Part shown: piece after piece, positions 13,494 through 17,678 of the stretch
Numbering within the stretch: the first letter of the stretch is position 1
Layout: each line of letters starts with the position of its first letter
Origin: an uncultured Gemmatimonadota bacterium
Lineage (GTDB): Bacteria > Gemmatimonadota > Gemmatimonadetes > Gemmatimonadales > Gemmatimonadaceae
Direction: 5' to 3'
Assembly (NCBI GenBank): GCA_946479895.1
Contig: CAMLHT010000047.1
Coordinates: 1-17,678, forward strand
Length of the DNA stretch: 17,678 bases
Position numbers and translations under genes: made by a program
Notes under the pieces: model-generated
Database searches by the model: none
What the model was told of the DNA's origin: nothing
The model's input: the letters and a program-made list of their open reading frames with translations, nothing else

Positions 13494-14624
13494 ATGCCCG
13501 ACGTCGCGCAGGCGAGACTCTCCGTCGGCGAGATGCGTGTGCGAGGGCGGATGACCGCATACCGCCTCGTCGACGTCGGCTACGGCATCAGCCTCGACCG
13601 CGCGGCGGCGATCCTCGGCGAGCAGACCGGCGGGCGCGTGCGCCCCGACCGCGCGCGGGCCGAGAGCATCGAGATCCGGAATCCTCCGCTGCTCGCGCGA
13701 CTCGGCTCGCGCACCATCGACATCGACGGCGAGCCCACCGAGCTCCAGGTCTCGGTGCACCTGTTCGACTTCGGGGTCTGCTCCATCGCGCTGTCGGCGA
13801 AGACGCCCGACTTCGTGAGCTGGGAGGCGTTCGTGAACTTCGGGCGCGCCTTCGACGACGACGAGGAGCTGCCGCGCGTCCTCGCCGAGGAGGTCGCCGG
13901 ATTCGTCCCGCGCATCACGCCGGCGATCGATCGGCTGGCGCTCTCGCCGGTCACCGAGGACTACACCGTGTTCCGGGTGGACTCCCTTGCCGGTCCCGAT
14001 GGCGATCGCCCCGGCCCGGTGTCGTTCCCGGACGATGCGATCATCCCGCTGCTTTCCGCCGACGAGCCGACGCTCTCGCGGGAAGCCCGGTCCGAGCTCG
14101 TCTCGCGACGGTTCTCGTACTACGCGGACGAGCTGGTGGTCGTCACCTGGGACAACGCGCTGATCGTCGAGCCGGATCGCGGCGACAAGGACGTCGAGTA
14201 CGTGCTGGAGTTCGCGAACGCGCAGCTTCTCGAGCTGCGGGTATACGATGCCCTGCTCGACGCCGAGCTGCCGGTGCTGTACGACCGGATCGAGGCGCGG
14301 CGCCGCCGGCCCATCCCCACGCGCCGATACCGGCCGCTGCTCGCCGAGCTCCAGACGCGCGTCGCTGACATCGTGGAAATCGTGGAACGCGCCGACAACG
14401 GCTTCAAGGTGGTGAACGACGTCTACCTCGCGCGGGTCTACCTCGGCGCCCTCGAGGTTTTCCGCGAGCAGGCGTGGCGCCGGGGCATTGACCGGAAGCT
14501 GCAGATCTTCCGCGACACCTACTCGATGCTGAACGCCGAGGCGCAGTCGGCGCGCGGCGAGCTGCTGGAGATCATGATCATCCTGCTGTTCGTCGCCGAT
14601 ATCGTGATCGGCTTCCTCCACTGA
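13494..14624 (+). CDS. DUF155 (RMD1/YagE-like) membrane protein
   Basis: 376-residue protein of the DUF155 family. The central segment (about 85-105, HLFDFGVCSIAL) and the helical C-terminal half (about 240-375) are characteristic: FANAQLLELRVYD, an RRRRPIP basic stretch at 269-275, DNGFKVVNDVYLARVYLGAL, and a single hydrophobic C-terminal helix (about 358-374, LEIMIILLFVADIVIG). The tail-anchored layout matches eukaryotic RMD1/RMND1, which supports mitochondrial translation; bacterial members have no settled function. The ATG begins 2 nt after the lepA stop, so the gene is likely translated from the same mRNA. Being paired with a translation GTPase is suggestive in view of the RMND1 role, but this is inference. 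The gene is convergent with the PAS gene, 36 nt apart. Confidence 0.85.
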   Translation: MPDVAQARLSVGEMRVRGRMTAYRLVDVGYGISLDRAAAILGEQTGGRVRPDRARAESIEIRNPPLLARLGSRTIDIDGEPTELQVSVHLFDFGVCSIALSAKTPDFVSWEAFVNFGRAFDDDEELPRVLAEEVAGFVPRITPAIDRLALSPVTEDYTVFRVDSLAGPDGDRPGPVSFPDDAIIPLLSADEPTLSREARSELVSRRFSYYADELVVVTWDNALIVEPDRGDKDVEYVLEFANAQLLELRVYDALLDAELPVLYDRIEARRRRPIPTRRYRPLLAELQTRVADIVEIVERADNGFKVVNDVYLARVYLGALEVFREQAWRRGIDRKLQIFRDTYSMLNAEAQSARGELLEIMIILLFVADIVIGFLH

Positions 14625-14660
14625 CACCTCATTCGGGCCGGCGGCAGTGCGATGGAATCG

Positions 14661-15245
14661 TCAGCCCGACGTCGGTCTCATGTTCCAGTGGAGCGCCCGC
14701 CCGCCGATGCCGGGGTCGTCGATCAGCTCGCACGACGCGATCACGTCGAGGCGACCGCGGCGCAATACCTGGAGCGGGAACGACCAGGCGCTGATCATCC
14801 CGCGCTCGATGACCCTGGCCAGCTCCTCCTTGAACGACGCCTGATGCTCCTTCGGCACGAGATCACGTAGTCGGCCACCCACCAGATGATATTTCGTGGC
14901 GTCGAGCATCCTGCCGCCGGCAGCGTTCACTTCTCGAATGGTCGTCTCGCACGTCGTCAGGAAGAGTGGCGTCGGAGCGCGATCGAACAGCACCTCGAGG
15001 TGCGCCAGCCGGCGCTCGTCGGCCACCCGCCGGGTCTCGTTGCGGCGCCGTTCCTCGACGAGCTCCTCTTCCGCGGCCTTCAGGAGCTCGAGCGACGACA
15101 TGAGCCCTTGCGTGAGCGGCGCGACTTCCGCCGGAGCCGCCGCGCCATCGGACTTGAAGAGCGAGCCGACGTGATAGAGCAGCCGCTGCCTTTGCAGCGC
15201 CAGGGTAGCGACGAAATCGTCGCCTGTCTTGCTGGGCGATTGCAT
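14661..15245 (-). CDS. Stand-alone PAS-domain protein
   Basis: 194-residue cytoplasmic protein with no kinase, GGDEF or DNA-binding domain in sequence. An N-terminal helical region with an acidic/basic coiled-coil-like stretch (about 50-85, LKAAEEELVEERRRNETRR) leads into a PAS domain (about 80-190). It includes LFDRAPTPLFLTT, VNAAGGRMLDATKYHLVGGRLRDL and a final strand ALHWNMRP. It probably senses a small ligand or mediates protein contacts and must signal through a partner outside the window. I chose the ATG at 15245 because GGAG lies 6 nt upstream. The frame is open to 15434, but that extension is arginine-rich and lacks family character. The leader can fold so that the GGAG is paired, suggesting translational control. 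It is convergent with DUF155 and divergent from the heptosyltransferase. Confidence 0.8.
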   Translation of the reverse strand: MQSPSKTGDDFVATLALQRQRLLYHVGSLFKSDGAAAPAEVAPLTQGLMSSLELLKAAEEELVEERRRNETRRVADERRLAHLEVLFDRAPTPLFLTTCETTIREVNAAGGRMLDATKYHLVGGRLRDLVPKEHQASFKEELARVIERGMISAWSFPLQVLRRGRLDVIASCELIDDPGIGGRALHWNMRPTSG

Positions 15246-15251
15246 GAGAGT

Positions 15252-15296
15252 CTCCGACCTGTCCAGCCCCGCTTCAAGCGGGGACCCACGTCGGAG
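15252..15296 (-). promoter_or_regulatory. Leader stem-loop that can sequester the PAS gene ribosome binding site
   Basis: On the minus-strand transcript the 7-nt word ctccgac (15296-15290) can pair with gtcggag (15258-15252), and the latter contains the GGAG Shine-Dalgarno site. Between them lies a second, very strong palindrome (ccccgctt / aagcgggg, 15267-15283). The nested structure ends 6 nt before the ATG. The pairing is visible directly; a regulatory role is inferred. Confidence 0.5.
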
Positions 15297-15409
15297 GACA
15301 TCGTTCGATGTCGGGCGGCGAGAGCCTTGAGCCCTTTGGATGAATTGCCCGCGGCGGGATGTTGCGGGCGTCACGACGGCTACGCCGTATCCAGTTCTGA
15401 TCCTAGCGA

Positions 15410-15428
15410 TTTCCGCGCCCTGCGGAAA
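15410..15428. promoter_or_regulatory. Perfect 7-bp palindrome in the divergent PAS/heptosyltransferase gap
   Basis: tttccgc (15410-15416) and gcggaaa (15422-15428) flank a 5-nt loop in the 241-bp gap 15246-15486 between divergent genes. A smaller palindrome, acggc/gccgt, lies at 15376-15388. Position and symmetry would suit an operator or a small hairpin, but I cannot tie either to a known regulator. Apart from the PAS leader hairpin, I see no other structured element in this gap and no convincing -35/-10 pair. Confidence 0.3.
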
Positions 15429-15486
15429 GAACATCCGCGAATAACGCGATAGTAGATGCTGGCCCGGTCCGCTAACGTACCGTCAG

Positions 15487-16470
15487 ATGCGAACACTCGT
15501 CATTCAAACCAGCTTCCTCGGCGACATGGTGCTCACGACACCATTGTTGTCGCAACTCGCTGTGGATGATCAGGTTGACGTGCTTGGCACTCCAGCGGCG
15601 ACAGCGCTGCTGGCCAACCACCCGGCGGTTCGCGAGGCGATCGTGTACGACAAGCGCGGCCGCGATCGTGGCATCCGTGGATTCTGGCGCCTCGCCATGC
15701 AGCTCCGCCGCAACGGATACGATCGCGCGCTCCTGGCCCAGGGCTCGACGCGCAGCGGCGCGCTGGCGATGGCTGCGCGCATTCCGGTGCGCGTCGGCTT
15801 CGATACGTCCGCCGGACGCTCCTTCTATACGGAGCGGGTGCCGTACGTCGAGAACGAGCATCATGCAGCTCGCCTCCTCGCCCTGGCTCACGCGCGGGAG
15901 GACGCACCGCGCAGGCCAAGCTTGTATCCCGGAGCCGCCGAGCGCGCGGCGGTGGATGCATTGCTCGGTGATCGCGACCGGTCCTCACTGGTGGCTTTGG
16001 CCCCCGGAAGCGTGTGGCCCACGAAGCGCTGGCCGGGGTACGCCGCGCTCGCTCACGCCATCGCGGCCGACGCCACCATCGTGGTCATCGGCTCCGATGC
16101 GGACGCCCCGCTCGCGCGCGAGATCGCCGTTGCCGGCGGCGACCGCGTCATCGACGCCACCGGGAAGCTGTCGCTGCTCGCGTCGGCGGAGCTCATCGGC
16201 CGCTGCCGCGTCCTCGTAACGAACGATTCGGCGCCCCAGCACCTGGCCTCGGCGATGAACACCCCGACGGTCGCGATCTTCGGCCCGACCGTTCCCGCCT
16301 TCGGCTTCGGGCCGCTCGCCGAGCACGCCGCGACGGTCGGAATCGATTCCCTGGCCTGCCGACCCTGCGACCGGCACGGGCCGGTGGCGTGTCCCCTTCG
16401 CCACTGGAAGTGCATGCGGGACGTGAAGACCGCCGATGTTCTGGCGGCGATTGAAAACGTCACCCGCTAG
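15487..16470 (+). CDS. waaF: Glycosyltransferase family 9 (lipopolysaccharide heptosyltransferase II-like)
   Basis: 327-residue cytoplasmic/peripheral GT-B enzyme that would transfer an ADP-activated heptose to the LPS inner core. The N-terminal domain starts MRTLVIQTSFLGDMVLTTP with the family LGD (D13 as likely catalytic base). The C-terminal nucleotide-sugar domain has APGSVWPTKRWP (172-183), VVIGSDAD and NDSAPQHLASAMNTPTVAIFGPT (246-268). Four cysteines near the C-terminus (C291, C294, C302, C309 in CRPCDRHGPVACPL...C) recall a cysteine-rich pattern I associate with WaaF-like proteins, and may bind metal or be structural. WaaF is favoured over WaaC by the overall motif pattern, but acceptor specificity cannot be read from the sequence. 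The start ATG has no Shine-Dalgarno site. The ROK kinase starts 9 nt after the stop, suggesting one transcript. Confidence 0.88.
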   Translation: MRTLVIQTSFLGDMVLTTPLLSQLAVDDQVDVLGTPAATALLANHPAVREAIVYDKRGRDRGIRGFWRLAMQLRRNGYDRALLAQGSTRSGALAMAARIPVRVGFDTSAGRSFYTERVPYVENEHHAARLLALAHAREDAPRRPSLYPGAAERAAVDALLGDRDRSSLVALAPGSVWPTKRWPGYAALAHAIAADATIVVIGSDADAPLAREIAVAGGDRVIDATGKLSLLASAELIGRCRVLVTNDSAPQHLASAMNTPTVAIFGPTVPAFGFGPLAEHAATVGIDSLACRPCDRHGPVACPLRHWKCMRDVKTADVLAAIENVTR

Positions 16471-16479
16471 CTTTTCCTC

Positions 16480-17484
16480 ATGGCCTCCAAGAAGAAGCAG
16501 CGGTACATCATCGGCGTCGACCTCGGCGGAACGAAGATCTTCGCCGGCGCCCTGAGCGAGGATGGAAAATCGCAGCATGGCATGCGCTCCATCCCGACGG
16601 CGCCCGAGCTGGGGGCCGAGGGCGTGGCCGAGCGCATCGTGGGGCTGATCCAGGGCGTCATCCTCGACACGATCGGCGAGACCGGCGCGGCGCGCGAGGA
16701 CTTCATCGGCATCGGCGTCGGGGCGCCCGGGCCGCTCGACCGCGAGAAAGGCCTCGTGATCGTGGCGCCGAACCTCGGCTGGAAGAACTATCCGCTGCGC
16801 GATCGCGTCCAGGACGCACTCGGCATCCCGACGGTGCTCGACAACGACGCGAACTGCGCGACGCTCGGTGAGTGGTGGCAGGGCGCGGCCCGCGGCGGAA
16901 ACACCGTCGTCGGCATGACGATCGGCACCGGGGTCGGCGGCGGCGTGATCATCGACGGCAAGCTGCACCACGGGGCATCCGACGTGGCGGGCGAGATCGG
17001 CCACACGACCATCGATCTCAACGGACGCCACTGCAAGTGCGGCAACTACGGGTGCATCGAGGCGTATGCGTCGGGACCGGCGATCGCCGTGCGCGCGCGT
17101 GAAGTGCTCGTGCGCGAGGAGACGGCGTCGCTGCTGCCGTCGCTGGTGAACGGAAACCTCGAGGACATCACCGCCGAGACGGTGTACCAGGCGGCGTCGC
17201 AGGGCGACGCGGTCGCCAACGAGATCGTGCGCGACACGGCGCGCTACCTCGGCGTCGGCATCGCGAACCTGCTGAACATCCTCAACGCCGACGTGGTGGT
17301 GATCGCCGGCGGTGTGACGCGGGCGGGCGACGCGCTCTTCGTTCCCCTGCGCGCCGAAGCGCGCCGTCGCGCGTTCAAGCCGGCGGTCGAGGCCGCGCGC
17401 ATCGTGCCCGGCGAGCTGCCCGGCACCGCGGGAGTGATCGGCGCGGTGGCGGTGTGGAAGCAGGTGAATGGAGGGATGGGATAG
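16480..17484 (+). CDS. ROK-family sugar kinase, probable glucokinase
   Basis: 334-residue cytoplasmic kinase of the ROK family, probably phosphorylating glucose at C6 with ATP. Visible motifs are the phosphate loop VDLGGTKI (13-20), NDAN with catalytic D123, the ATP-binding TIGTGVGGGVI, and the ROK signature with zinc ligands: E172/H175 in GEIGH and CKCGNYGC (C185, C187, C192). The C-terminal adenosine motif is NADVVVIAGGV. These residues are all present, so activity is likely. There is no DNA-binding helix-turn-helix, which excludes the repressor branch. N-acetylglucosamine or another sugar is an alternative substrate. The ATG at 16480 is 9 nt after the heptosyltransferase stop with no Shine-Dalgarno between them. 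The TAG stop is immediately followed by, and shares its final G with, the hexamer tract at 17484. Confidence 0.92.
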   Translation: MASKKKQRYIIGVDLGGTKIFAGALSEDGKSQHGMRSIPTAPELGAEGVAERIVGLIQGVILDTIGETGAAREDFIGIGVGAPGPLDREKGLVIVAPNLGWKNYPLRDRVQDALGIPTVLDNDANCATLGEWWQGAARGGNTVVGMTIGTGVGGGVIIDGKLHHGASDVAGEIGHTTIDLNGRHCKCGNYGCIEAYASGPAIAVRAREVLVREETASLLPSLVNGNLEDITAETVYQAASQGDAVANEIVRDTARYLGVGIANLLNILNADVVVIAGGVTRAGDALFVPLRAEARRRAFKPAVEAARIVPGELPGTAGVIGAVAVWKQVNGGMG

Positions 17485-17678
17485 TGGGAGTGGGAGTGGG
17501 AGTGGGAATGGGAACGGGAAAGGGAGCTGAGTGGCTGACGGAAGGAACAGCAGCTGACTTACGCTGAGCGGCCACTTCCACTTCCACTTCCGATTCCACT
17601 TCCACTCCCACTCCCACTCCCACCCACTCACACCCACCACCACTCCCCCCCCCCCACCCCCCCCCCCACCCCCACCCC
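17484..17678. repeat. Second inverted hexamer-tract pair, without a gene inside
   Basis: The plus-strand tract 17484-17525 has seven units: gtggga x4, atggga, acggga, aaggga. After a 47-nt interior with no ORF, inverse-oriented units run from 17573 (cacttc x3, cgattc, cacttc, cactcc x3, caccca) into a C-rich low-complexity end. The inner edge of the first tract, ending in gagctg, matches the reverse complement of the S23 unit's right edge (about 10550-10578). This looks like a deleted or minimal member of the same family. The last ~40 nt are nearly pure C with few A and may include sequencing or assembly error. The stretch holds nothing else I can recognise. Confidence 0.8.

Noticed and set aside
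15246..15434. Upstream extension of the PAS protein
   Set aside because: The open frame continues, but GGAG at 6 nt from the ATG at 15245 and the absence of domain character upstream favour the shorter protein.

Overview
This is a GC-rich, chromosomal-looking window from a diderm (Gram-negative type) bacterium. It encodes SurA-type and lipoprotein peptidyl-prolyl isomerases, a heptosyltransferase and several lipobox or signal-peptide proteins, all of which imply an outer membrane and LPS-like glycolipid. The gene style and the short tandem repeats at gene boundaries remind me of Gemmatimonadota or a related soil phylum. That placement is an inference from style, not a demonstrated match.

Left half (about 20-10023, minus strand). 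Six co-directional genes, in transcription order: a DUF58/vWA protein, a BatA-like membrane vWA protein, mfd, a parvulin-type lipoprotein PPIase, a SurA-like PPIase and pdxA. DUF58 and BatA overlap by 4 nt, BatA and mfd by 1 nt (TGATG), and surA and pdxA are 7 nt apart. The two larger gaps, after mfd and after the lipoprotein PPIase, each hold copies of one ~30-bp palindromic repeat. The surA-pdxA order is the one known from proteobacteria. The cluster thus joins envelope-protein folding, vitamin B6 synthesis, transcription-coupled repair and a vWA membrane module.

Middle (10057-10608). A small four-helix-bundle (S23/23S-IVS family) gene sits between two tracts of a G-rich hexamer repeat. The tracts are in inverted orientation, so the gene lies in the loop of a potential giant hairpin. 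The gene is less GC-rich than its neighbours and has the best Shine-Dalgarno site in the window. A second inverted pair of the same tracts, sharing its inner edge sequence but with no gene between, closes the window (17484-17678). I consider this the most interesting signal here.

Right half (10669-17484, mostly plus strand). A predicted lipoprotein of unknown function, a 348-bp gene-free stretch filled by a 65-bp-arm inverted repeat and a heptamer array, lepA, a DUF155 (RMD1/YagE-like) membrane protein, a convergent PAS-domain protein on the minus strand whose leader can hide its own ribosome binding site, then a heptosyltransferase and a ROK-family sugar kinase 9 nt apart.

I saw no tRNA, rRNA, CRISPR array, transposase or phage gene.
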